Shown here piece by piece: positions 5,428 through 11,713 of a stretch of DNA of 11,713 nt. Made by a program: the position numbers and the translations under genes. Numbering within the stretch: position 1 is the stretch's first letter; each line of letters starts with the position of its first letter. Source of the stretch: an uncultured Spartobacteria bacterium (GTDB taxonomy: Bacteria > Verrucomicrobiota > Verrucomicrobiae > Chthoniobacterales > UBA6821); the NCBI GenBank assembly GCA_903919105.1, contig CAIXGT010000026.1:1-11713 (forward strand), read 5' to 3'. The notes under the pieces were generated by a model. The model ran no database searches and was not told the DNA's origin. It saw nothing but the letters and a program-made list of their open reading frames with translations.

Positions 5428-6990
5428 ATGGCCATTTCCTCTGAAAAACACACCATCCTGATCCTGCCGGATCAACTATCAGAGCGTAATGCGGCCCTCG
5501 TATCGGCCAGAAAGGGCAGGGATCGGCTCCTCTTTGTTGAGTCGAGACAGACATTCGGCAAGTTGCCCTACCATAGGCATCGTCTCATGCTTCTGCTCTC
5601 TGCCATGCGACACTACGCAGCAGAGCGCGAAGCCGACGGATGGGAGGTCGAGTATCATCGGTTGGAGAATGCAGCTGACATGCGATCTGTTTTAGAAACG
5701 CACTGCAGGGATAAAAAGCCCGCATCCGTTCTTGTTACCAAGCCGAATAATTATGACGAGCAGCAGGCACTGAAGATGCTGGAAACCAAGTTGCCTGCAC
5801 CTCTGATGATCATCCCAACGACTCAGTTTTTATGCTCCCGGGAGGATTTTGTTGAGATGGCAGAAGGTAAGAAGCGTCTTCTCATGGAGACCTTTTATCG
5901 CGAGATGCGTCGTCGCACGGGACTCCTCATGGAAGCTGACGATAGTTCCAAGCCACTGGGCGGGCAATGGAACTACGATCAGGAGAATCGCGCCACTTTT
6001 GCCGACTGGAAGAAAGCGGGCATGCCACGGCCTAAAAAGTCGCATCGATTCCAGCAGGATAAAATCACGCAGGAGGTCGCTCACGAGTTGGAGGCCATCT
6101 ACCCTGATGCACCGGGACAAGCCGCTGACTTTGCATTGCCGGTCACGAGGTTGGATTCTCTCGAATCACTCCGCGAGTTCATCGAATCACGCCTGCCGGA
6201 ATTCGGCACCTGGCAGGATTTGATGGTTTTAGAAGAGGGCGATCTTTTTCATTCCATCCTCTCACCCATGCTCAATATCGGTCTACTCGACCCCTTGGAA
6301 TGCGCGTTGGCAGCAGAAAAGGCCTTCAAAGAAGGGAAGGCTCCCCTCCATGCCGTGGAGGGATTTATCAGGCAAGTGATCGGCTGGCGTGAGTTTGTGA
6401 ACGGAGTCTACTGGCTAAAAATGCCTGAGTACGCCTCGGTCAATGGTCTTAACGCAACACGGTCGCTACCCGAGTTCTTCTACTCCGGTGAGACCTCGAT
6501 GAACTGCCTGTCCACAGCCCTCAGGGAAACGCTTGATCGAGGTTTCAATCACCACATCCAGCGACTGATGGTACTGGGGAACTTTTTACTGATGGCAGGG
6601 GTCAATCCCCAGGAGGCTCTCCGATGGTTCAACGAAATGTATGTCGATGCCCATGATTGGGTGATGGCTGCAAACGTTCTTGGAATGGCCCTGCACGCCG
6701 ATGGCGGATACATGGCAACCAAGCCTTATGCGGCCAGCGGCGCCTACATCAGTAAAATGAGCAACTATTGCAGCGCCTGTTCATTCAGTCCCAGCATCAA
6801 GAGCGGCAAGGGAGCCTGTCCGCTGAATTTACTCTATTGGAACTTCTTCGATACGCATCAGGATCTCTTGATCCGAAATCCCAGAACCGCAATGCCTGTC
6901 CGGTCGTGGCAAAAACGCGAAGCCAAGGAGCGCCTCAAAATCGTCGCCGAGGCGAAGAGTTTTTTAGACTCCTTGAGCCATCATCAATAG
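5428..6990 (+). CDS. [4Fe-4S] photolyase of the PhrB/CryB (FeS-BCP) type, probable (6-4) photolyase
   Basis: This protein of 520 residues belongs to the iron-sulfur bacterial cryptochrome/photolyase group. The N-terminal domain begins HTILILPDQLSERN, and GGQWNYDQENR (178-188) is the family motif linking the two domains. FNHHIQRLMVLGNFLL (373-388) carries the His pair typical of (6-4) photolyases. Four cysteines, C360, C448, C451 and C464, have the same spacing (88, 3 and 13) as the cluster ligands I recall for Agrobacterium PhrB (350, 438, 441, 454), so a [4Fe-4S] cluster is very likely. Characterised members repair (6-4) photoproducts and bind FAD plus 6,7-dimethyl-8-ribityllumazine as antenna. 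The length is close to PhrB. The gene is transcribed away from the five-gene operon and converges on the exporter operon. I saw no strong Shine-Dalgarno before the ATG. Family and cluster ligands are confident; lesion specificity is inferred from homology. Confidence 0.93.
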   Translation: MAISSEKHTILILPDQLSERNAALVSARKGRDRLLFVESRQTFGKLPYHRHRLMLLLSAMRHYAAEREADGWEVEYHRLENAADMRSVLETHCRDKKPASVLVTKPNNYDEQQALKMLETKLPAPLMIIPTTQFLCSREDFVEMAEGKKRLLMETFYREMRRRTGLLMEADDSSKPLGGQWNYDQENRATFADWKKAGMPRPKKSHRFQQDKITQEVAHELEAIYPDAPGQAADFALPVTRLDSLESLREFIESRLPEFGTWQDLMVLEEGDLFHSILSPMLNIGLLDPLECALAAEKAFKEGKAPLHAVEGFIRQVIGWREFVNGVYWLKMPEYASVNGLNATRSLPEFFYSGETSMNCLSTALRETLDRGFNHHIQRLMVLGNFLLMAGVNPQEALRWFNEMYVDAHDWVMAANVLGMALHADGGYMATKPYAASGAYISKMSNYCSACSFSPSIKSGKGACPLNLLYWNFFDTHQDLLIRNPRTAMPVRSWQKREAKERLKIVAEAKSFLDSLSHHQ

Positions 6991-6999
6991 ATTCTTTCT

Positions 7000-7045
7000 T
7001 GAATCTGGTGTCACCTTTCGTCCCGACCAACAAGCCCAAGATTCA
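7000..7045. terminator. Possible stem-loop between convergent genes
   Basis: TGAATCT at 7000-7006 and AGATTCA at 7039-7045 are perfect 7-bp inverted arms around a 32-base loop, which also contains the small palindrome GGTGTCACC (7007-7015). The right arm overlaps the stop codon of the membrane fusion gene. The position between two convergent genes is right for a bidirectional terminator, but there is no flanking T tract and the loop is long, so this is weak. Confidence 0.25.
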
Positions 7046-8035
7046 GGGTGATTTGGGTGTGAGAAGGATCTTTTTGTCGTTCTCGGGTTGCGGATTTTGA
7101 GGGACTTTTCCTTCGATAAAGACATCCATCTGCTGGCCGACGTACACAGGAATACTGGAGTGATCGAACTGGTAGATGACTTGCAGCACACGGGTGTCGA
7201 CGCGCTCTGTGCTGTCCCCGGTGAGAGACTTCTTGGTGGTCACATAGGGTTCGATCCTGACGAATCGGAGTGGGATCGGGTCGGAACGCATTCCCTTGAT
7301 AAAGGCGACGGCGGGTGCTCCGGCCGTCACGCGGGAAGCGCTATCTTCGTCGACATCTGCACGGAGCTGAAGTTGGCGCGTTTCACCGAGCAAAAGAGAA
7401 GGATTGTTTAGATCAGATGGTGGCACTGAGGCATACTCACCAGCCCGTAGGTCCACCCTGAGGATGTCCCCGTCACGCGGTGCACGAACGGTCAGGAGAT
7501 CCAGATTCACATTGGCTTGGGCGAGCTGGGCCTTGGCGAGCTCCAGATCGGCTTTGGTGGTTGCGAGGGCGGTCTCAGCCGAACGCACTGCATAGTATTT
7601 CCTCTGGAGATCATCTTCGCTTGAGACATCCTTGCTTCTGAGTTGGTCAGTCCTGCGGAAGCTATCCTGTCGGTCGGCTAGGATGACCTGTGCTTCGTTG
7701 ACCTTGGCTTCTAACAATCCAACCTGCGCTTTTTGATTGGCTACTCTCGCTTCCGCATCCCGTGTGTCCTGGCGGAAAAGCGGATCACCCGTTTTGACTC
7801 GGTCACCGACCTTCACGAACACTTGATCGATTAGCCCCGGAAGCAACGGCGCGATACGCACATTCTCATTGATGCCCTCGACCATTCCCCGTGCACCGAT
7901 GGAGTCAGTAAAGGGAGCGCGTGAAGGCTCGACCAGAGGAGTCGGTGCCGGCTCCGGCTTTTTCAGCCGGAGCACGAGGAGTGTGACGGCAATGATTCCC
8001 GCAACGGCCAGAAAGATACTGAGACGTTTAAGCAT
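7043..8035 (-). CDS. HlyD/DevB-type membrane fusion protein of an ABC exporter
   Basis: This periplasmic adaptor of 330 residues has an N-terminal signal anchor (about 5-22, LSIFLAVAGIIAVTLLVL) followed by a proline-rich linker. The first half of a lipoyl-like domain is at about 58-92 (IAPLLPGLIDQVFVKVGDRVKTGDPLF). A long alpha-hairpin coiled coil, rich in A, Q, K and E, runs through about 93-178. The second lipoyl half is at 180-200 (LLTVRAPRDGDILRVDLRAGE), followed by beta-barrel domains to about 310. Adaptors of this kind join an inner-membrane transporter to an outer-membrane TolC-like channel. No channel gene is in the window. The start overlaps the last eight bases of the ATPase gene, so it is third in the exporter operon. 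Order and size resemble DevBCA/MacAB-type systems; the substrate is unknown. Confidence 0.92.
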   Translation of the reverse strand: MLKRLSIFLAVAGIIAVTLLVLRLKKPEPAPTPLVEPSRAPFTDSIGARGMVEGINENVRIAPLLPGLIDQVFVKVGDRVKTGDPLFRQDTRDAEARVANQKAQVGLLEAKVNEAQVILADRQDSFRRTDQLRSKDVSSEDDLQRKYYAVRSAETALATTKADLELAKAQLAQANVNLDLLTVRAPRDGDILRVDLRAGEYASVPPSDLNNPSLLLGETRQLQLRADVDEDSASRVTAGAPAVAFIKGMRSDPIPLRFVRIEPYVTTKKSLTGDSTERVDTRVLQVIYQFDHSSIPVYVGQQMDVFIEGKVPQNPQPENDKKILLTPKSP

Positions 8036-8765
8036 GTTGATATTCGGAAGCGGGACAGCTCTTCACCACGCGTCCATCTTCCATCTCCGCAATCCAATCT
8101 GCGAAGGAAAAAATACGACTATCATGGGTGACAACTATCACGCAACGATCCGGGGCACAGGCACTCTTTTTGAGAAGTTCCAGTGCATGGTGGCCGGTTT
8201 TGGCATCCAGTGAGGCTGTCGGCTCGTCGCAAATGATGAGCTTCGGGTCATGGACCAAGGCGCGGGAGATGGCGACGCGCTGCTGCTGTCCTCCGGATAG
8301 CTGCTTGGGAAACGAGCGAATGCGCTCCCCTAGTCCGACATCCTGAAGGATCGCCGCTGCCTTTTCCTCCGCCTTACGGTAGTTCCACCCCTGCAGAATA
8401 AGCGGGATGGAGACATTCTCCACCACGGTGAGGGTGGGAATCAGGTTGAACTGCTGGAAGATGAATCCCACGTTCTTGCTGCGGAAACCGGTCACCTCGG
8501 AGACACTCATGGAACCAAGAGTTTTCCCAAAGACCTCGATGCTGCCAGAGTCTATAGCCAACGTTCCGCAGATCACGCTCAGTAAGGTTGTTTTTCCGCA
8601 GCCCGAGGGGCCGACTATCATTGTGAGTTCACCGCATCGGGCCTCGAAGGAAACGTCACGCAGGGCATAGGTTGGGGTGTCGCCGTTTGGGAAGATCTTC
8701 GTAACATTGCGGACTGCCACAGCCACGGAATCCGACCCTGCTCTCGATGAATCGTTAGGGCTCAT
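8028..8765 (-). CDS. ABC transporter ATP-binding protein (MacB/LolD/DevA type)
   Basis: This is a single nucleotide-binding domain of 245 residues. Walker A is GPSGCGKTT (52-60), the Q-loop glutamine is Q104 (FIFQQFNLIP), the signature is LSGGQQQR (156-163), Walker B is LIICDE (176-181), the D-loop is SLD (185-187) and the switch histidine is H214 (VVTHD). All catalytic residues are intact. It should energise the adjacent permease at the cytoplasmic face. The ATG at 8765 overlaps the permease stop (ATGA), which supports this start over an upstream in-frame start at 8873 lying inside the permease gene. The short bases-per-subunit architecture and the Q-rich signature are usual in FtsX/MacB-type exporters. 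The substrate cannot be read from the sequence. Confidence 0.95.
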   Translation of the reverse strand: MSPNDSSRAGSDSVAVAVRNVTKIFPNGDTPTYALRDVSFEARCGELTMIVGPSGCGKTTLLSVICGTLAIDSGSIEVFGKTLGSMSVSEVTGFRSKNVGFIFQQFNLIPTLTVVENVSIPLILQGWNYRKAEEKAAAILQDVGLGERIRSFPKQLSGGQQQRVAISRALVHDPKLIICDEPTASLDAKTGHHALELLKKSACAPDRCVIVVTHDSRIFSFADWIAEMEDGRVVKSCPASEYQHA

Positions 8766-9895
8766 TTGAAGACGACAGCTGGCTCCAGCTTTGCAATTTG
8801 GCGGAGACCGATTGCCGCCGAAAAGCAGCAGATCAGAATGATGATTACTGCCACAAAGGCCGGCACCTGCCATGGCATGAAAAAAGGTGGCTGTTCGATT
8901 TTGAGGACCTTGTATCCGAAGATCGACGTCAACCCGACACCGAGCCCAAAGCCGACAAAACCAACGGAAAATGACTGGAGAAAGACCATCGCAGCCAGGA
9001 TCGGCATGCGCGCACCCATCGCCTTGAGGGCCGCCAGATAGCGGAGATTATCGAGGATGAAGAGATAGAAGGTCTGCCCCGCGATCGCGATGCCGACGAT
9101 CACTCCCATCAGAACCACCGTGCCGAAGGAAATCGGAATGCCGGTGTTCTTGATGTACCACCAGATCGTGTTCCAGAAGAGATCGTCCCTCTCAAACGCC
9201 TTTAGTCCCGGCAACTTGCTGATACTATCCGCAAGCTCCGTCGCGGAGACTCCCGGCTTGGGCTCGACCAACACGCAGCTCATCATTTTTCGCTGGGGCT
9301 TTGAGAACTGCAGGGCTCGGTCGTAGGTGGTGTAGACGTAGGGCTGTCCAAGGAAGCTTCGGTTGGCATGGCAGAGGGCGACCACTCGGGCCGCCTTGTC
9401 GTTGATCTCGAAGGTGGTACCGATATCGATCGCGATCCCCTTGCTCTTGAATTTAGCAATACCGACCTGATCGATGATGACGGCATCGGGAAGTCGCAAG
9501 TCCTCGATCCTTCCCTTGGTGATCTCCATGGGGCGTCCAACAAAAGTCGCCGTGTCGAGTCCCACCAACTGAACATTCTGGAAGGATCCGTCGCTCAGAC
9601 GGGCCTGCTCGATTCCAACATAGAGGGGAACGGCCCATTCGACTCCAGGTACACCGCGGACCCTTGTGACCTCGATTTCCCGAAGCGGGATGACTTCGTT
9701 GACCTGTTCCACCTTGGCATCGAAGACCCATACTTTTGCTCCAATGTTGCGGACTGTCGCGGAGGTCCAAAGCATGAGGCCGCAGAAGACCGAGGCCTGC
9801 TGGGTCATCAGCAGAGAGCAGAAGGTCAGCCCCACAATGAGCATCATGTACTTCGCCCGATCCCGGAAGAGCATCAGCAGGGCAATACGGAGCAT
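8762..9895 (-). CDS. FtsX-type ABC transporter permease
   Basis: This protein of 377 residues has the four-helix FtsX/MacB/DevC plan. TM1 is at about 16-42. A large periplasmic domain follows at about 45-250. TM2 is at about 256-282, TM3 at about 297-327 and TM4 at about 343-366. The cytoplasmic segment LRYLAALKAMGARMPIL (284-300) is the FtsX coupling motif, contacting the ATPase. In characterised relatives such permeases work by mechanotransmission with a periplasmic adaptor, exporting lipids, toxins or glycolipids, or lipoproteins. No purine-rich ribosome site precedes the ATG (upstream is CTTCTCTCTCCCC). It is the first gene of the three-gene exporter operon. Its promoter should lie in the repeat-bearing gap at 9896-10066. 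Confidence 0.92.
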   Translation of the reverse strand: MLRIALLMLFRDRAKYMMLIVGLTFCSLLMTQQASVFCGLMLWTSATVRNIGAKVWVFDAKVEQVNEVIPLREIEVTRVRGVPGVEWAVPLYVGIEQARLSDGSFQNVQLVGLDTATFVGRPMEITKGRIEDLRLPDAVIIDQVGIAKFKSKGIAIDIGTTFEINDKAARVVALCHANRSFLGQPYVYTTYDRALQFSKPQRKMMSCVLVEPKPGVSATELADSISKLPGLKAFERDDLFWNTIWWYIKNTGIPISFGTVVLMGVIVGIAIAGQTFYLFILDNLRYLAALKAMGARMPILAAMVFLQSFSVGFVGFGLGVGLTSIFGYKVLKIEQPPFFMPWQVPAFVAVIIILICCFSAAIGLRQIAKLEPAVVFK

Positions 9896-10066
9896 GGGGA
9901 GAGAGAAGGATGAAACCTGAAACTGGAAACCTGAAGAGGAGAATATACTGAAGTTAACGCATCAAGAGGAAATTCACTTGCTGAAGATTAGGGCGAATGG
10001 ATCCGTGACTCTGGGGTTGCTTCTTCTTTCAGGTTTCACGTTTCAAGCCTCAGGTTTCCTGCTGCG
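9896..10066. repeat. Intergenic region with two direct and two inverted copies of GAAACCTGA
   Basis: The 9-mer GAAACCTGA occurs at 9912-9920 and 9926-9934. Its reverse complement TCAGGTTTC occurs at 10029-10037 and 10050-10058. The copies extend imperfectly: each inner copy continues into a purine-rich (or, inverted, pyrimidine-rich) stretch, GAAGAGGAGAA on the left and TTCTTCTT on the right. The result is an imperfect inverted repeat with arms of about 30-40 bases around roughly 80 bases of unique DNA. No gene lies inside. The exporter promoter should be here; TATATT on the minus strand (9947-9942) is a possible -10, but I see no good -35. The copies may belong to a dispersed genomic repeat family, which the window alone cannot show. 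Confidence 0.6.
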
Positions 10067-10079
10067 CTACCGCGCAGCA
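10060..10079 (-). terminator. GC-rich hairpin at the end of riboflavin synthase
   Basis: The sequence forms a perfect 8-bp stem (TGCTGCGC and GCGCAGCA) with a four-base loop, spanning the last codons and the TAG stop of the riboflavin synthase gene. The stem is stable and in the right place to end this transcript or protect its 3' end. No U run follows on the minus strand, so it is not a textbook intrinsic terminator. Confidence 0.4.
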
Positions 10080-10654
10080 ATCTGCCGCGCCGCGTACTTA
10101 GCGAGCATATCGTACTCGAGGTTCACGCGGTCGCCGACCTTCAGGTAGCCAAGATTTGTCTCTTGAAGGGTATGGGGAATGATCCAGAGCCCGAAGCGAT
10201 CCTCACCAAGCAAAGAGACTGTCAGCGAAACCCCATTCACAGCTATCGATCCCTTTTCGATGAAGTTTCGGGCTCCCGCCAGGGGAAGTTCGATCAGGAG
10301 GAGGAGATCCGCGTTTTTGTTTTCTGCAGAGATGACCTTGGCCGTGGTATCGATATGCCCTTGGACAAAGTGTCCGCCGAAACGGCCATCTGCCCGCAGG
10401 GCGCGTTCCAGATTCACCCGTGATCCGGCAGCGAGATGACCGAGATTCGTCCGTGCAAGAGTCTCTCCCAAGAGATCGAAGCTTGCCGAAGAGGCTTCCT
10501 TGGTCGTGACAGTAAGGCAGCAACCATTGACCGCCAGGCTTTCTCCAAGAGAGAGCTCGAGCGCCAAGGGTGTTTCGAGAATCAGGCGCGCAGCATCACC
10601 GCGCTTCTCGAGCGAGCGAACAGTACCGAGTGATTCGACAAGTCCCGTGAACAT
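10067..10654 (-). CDS. ribE: Riboflavin synthase, alpha subunit type
   Basis: This enzyme of 195 residues catalyses the dismutation of two 6,7-dimethyl-8-ribityllumazine molecules into riboflavin and the pyrimidinedione that is recycled, the last step of riboflavin synthesis in the cytosol. The diagnostic N-terminus MFTGLVE is present. Two lumazine-binding beta-barrel repeats follow, at about 1-93 and 94-190. The first contains VNGCCLTV (42-49), the second GGHFVQGHID (93-102) and VNGVSLTV (139-146). Length is close to the usual 200-215. The ATG is nine bases after the stop of the antiporter gene, suggesting co-transcription, though the two functions are unrelated. No riboflavin (FMN) riboswitch can be placed here because the upstream gene occupies the leader. 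The gene symbol is ribE in many genomes and ribC in E. coli-style naming. Confidence 0.96.
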   Translation of the reverse strand: MFTGLVESLGTVRSLEKRGDAARLILETPLALELSLGESLAVNGCCLTVTTKEASSASFDLLGETLARTNLGHLAAGSRVNLERALRADGRFGGHFVQGHIDTTAKVISAENKNADLLLLIELPLAGARNFIEKGSIAVNGVSLTVSLLGEDRFGLWIIPHTLQETNLGYLKVGDRVNLEYDMLAKYAARQIAAR

Positions 10655-10663
10655 AGTGAGATA

Positions 10664-11713
10664 CTACCCGAGAAACAACCAACCGGCCAGCGCTAGCACC
10701 GGGAGCAGAATCGGGAGTGCGTAGCGGAGGATGTATCCGAAGAAGCCCGGGCATTTCACGCCAGCTTCGGTGACGATGCTCTTCACCATGAAGTTAGGCC
10801 CGTTGCCGATATAGGTCATCGCACCGAAGAAGACTGCCCCCAGTGAGATGGCCATCAGGTGAGCTGGCGAATCGGTAGCAACTCTCATGACCTCGTGAGG
10901 GTTGTTCAGCGAGCCACCCTGCAGTCCCATCTCAACCGAAAGGAAGGCCAAATAGGTCGGGGCGTTGTCCAGCATGGAGGAAAGGATGCCCGTGGCATAA
11001 TAGAAGTGAGTGCTGCCCATGCCGATCGATTTGGCAAGCGCGGGAGCATGATGTCCGAGATAATCGAGTGCGGGAATCATGGTCAGGAAGATTCCGAGGA
11101 AAATCCAAGCCACCTCTTTGATCGGCTCGAACGAAAAGTCATTCCGCTGATGGATCAGTCGGGGGGTGAGATACCAGGAGAGGAGAGCAGCGAGGGCCAT
11201 GATGATCTCGCGCCACGGACTTGGCAGGAAGACGGCTCCGATAATCGCCCCCAGAGGAAGTAGATTGGCGATGCCCTCAAGAGAGAAGCCGGGCCCACCA
11301 GCTCTTTCTCTCTCCTCCACCAAAACAGAGCGCACGGCACGAGGCGCCCTGAGAAAATTCTCTCGATCCATCAGGTAGAAAATCCCGCCCAAAACCAGAG
11401 TGACCAGCAGCCACGGTTGCCAGAGATGGAGCAGAGTCCAGAAGAAGGGCACTCCTTTGAGAAATCCTAGAAAAAGGGGCGGATCTCCGATGGGGGTCAG
11501 CGCCCCGCCGATATTCGAAACGAGAAAGATAAAAAAAACCGCGTGAAAATCGGTGAATCGATACTTATTCATTCGGATCCAAGGACGGATCAGCAGCATC
11601 GAGGCTCCCGTCGTTCCGATCAGATTAGCCAGCACCGCGCCGGTGAGTAGAAAAAGCAGATTCCCCGAGGGGCGCATCTCCCCTCGGATATTGATATGGA
11701 TTCCCCCAGCCAC
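10664..11713 (-). CDS. Na+/H+ antiporter of the NhaD/IT superfamily, 5' end outside the window
   Basis: These are the C-terminal 349 residues of an inner-membrane transporter; the gene runs off the right edge, and the first codon here (GTG) is internal. About nine or ten hydrophobic segments are visible. Conserved stretches include GAVLANLIGTTGASMLLIRP (about 26-45), LVSNIGGALTPIGDPPLFLGF (64-84), a LDNAPTYLAF motif, and GAMTYIGNGPNFMVKSI near the end. These match bacterial 'sodium:proton antiporter' proteins related to NhaD and the ion transporter (IT) superfamily, with the paired GTTGAS/NGPN-type re-entrant motifs. The expected role is exchange of Na+ for H+ in pH or salt homeostasis; a citrate- or arsenite-type substrate cannot be strictly excluded. 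It is upstream of, and probably in one unit with, riboflavin synthase. Confidence 0.88.
   Translation of the reverse strand: MAGGIHINIRGEMRPSGNLLFLLTGAVLANLIGTTGASMLLIRPWIRMNKYRFTDFHAVFFIFLVSNIGGALTPIGDPPLFLGFLKGVPFFWTLLHLWQPWLLVTLVLGGIFYLMDRENFLRAPRAVRSVLVEERERAGGPGFSLEGIANLLPLGAIIGAVFLPSPWREIIMALAALLSWYLTPRLIHQRNDFSFEPIKEVAWIFLGIFLTMIPALDYLGHHAPALAKSIGMGSTHFYYATGILSSMLDNAPTYLAFLSVEMGLQGGSLNNPHEVMRVATDSPAHLMAISLGAVFFGAMTYIGNGPNFMVKSIVTEAGVKCPGFFGYILRYALPILLPVLALAGWLFLG

Noticed and set aside
8766..8873. N-terminal extension of the ABC ATPase to 8873
   Set aside because: The extra 36 residues lie inside the 3' end of the permease gene and match no ATPase N-terminus; the ATGA overlap at 8765 is the natural start.
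9368..9913. Plus-strand open frame of 181 codons opposite the permease gene
   Set aside because: It is long but mirrors the periplasmic domain of a convincing FtsX-type permease and has no hydrophobic or motif pattern of its own.
9911..10061. CRISPR array
   Set aside because: The repeated unit is only 9 bases, two copies are inverted, spacing is irregular, and no cas gene is present.
10655..10663. FMN riboswitch controlling riboflavin synthase
   Set aside because: Only nine bases separate the gene from the upstream antiporter stop, so there is no room for the aptamer.

Overview
The window looks like chromosomal DNA of a Gram-negative bacterium, with moderately high GC, compact operons, weak Shine-Dalgarno sites and an inner-membrane ABC exporter with a HlyD-type adaptor. 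The NhaD/IT-type antiporter followed by riboflavin synthase, plus dispersed GAAACCTGA-type repeats, made me think of the Verrucomicrobiota/PVC group. That is a low-confidence guess, because no rRNA or marker gene is present.

Region 1 (about 1-6990) is a photobiology and DNA-photorepair island. It opens with the 3' end of a short-chain dehydrogenase and a small DUF2805/TIGR03643 protein, both on the plus strand. Converging on them is a tight five-gene minus-strand operon. In transcription order it encodes a DUF3050 heme-oxygenase-fold protein, a 56-residue DUF2256 zinc-finger protein, a full-length photolyase/cryptochrome, a J1-crystallin-like ADP-ribosylglycohydrolase homologue, and a short photolyase-like FAD protein with no N-terminal antenna domain. 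A 147-bp divergent intergenic region separates this operon from a plus-strand [4Fe-4S] photolyase of the PhrB/CryB type. Three different branches of the photolyase/cryptochrome superfamily therefore sit in about 6.4 kb, together with four accessory families of unknown or uncertain role.

Region 2 (7043-9895) is a three-gene minus-strand operon with overlapping genes: an FtsX-type permease, an ATPase and a HlyD/DevB-type membrane fusion protein. It looks like a DevBCA-like or MacB-like exporter without its outer-membrane channel. Region 3 (9896-10066) is a short intergenic stretch carrying two direct and two inverted copies of a 9-mer, beside a GC-rich hairpin at the end of the next gene. Region 4 (10067-11713) holds riboflavin synthase downstream of a truncated Na+/H+ antiporter, probably one transcription unit.

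Riboflavin synthase links loosely to the photolyase island. Its substrate, 6,7-dimethyl-8-ribityllumazine, is the antenna pigment of characterised FeS photolyases, and its product is the precursor of FAD. I found no tRNA, rRNA, CRISPR array, transposase or phage gene. No gene-free stretch exceeds 300 bases.
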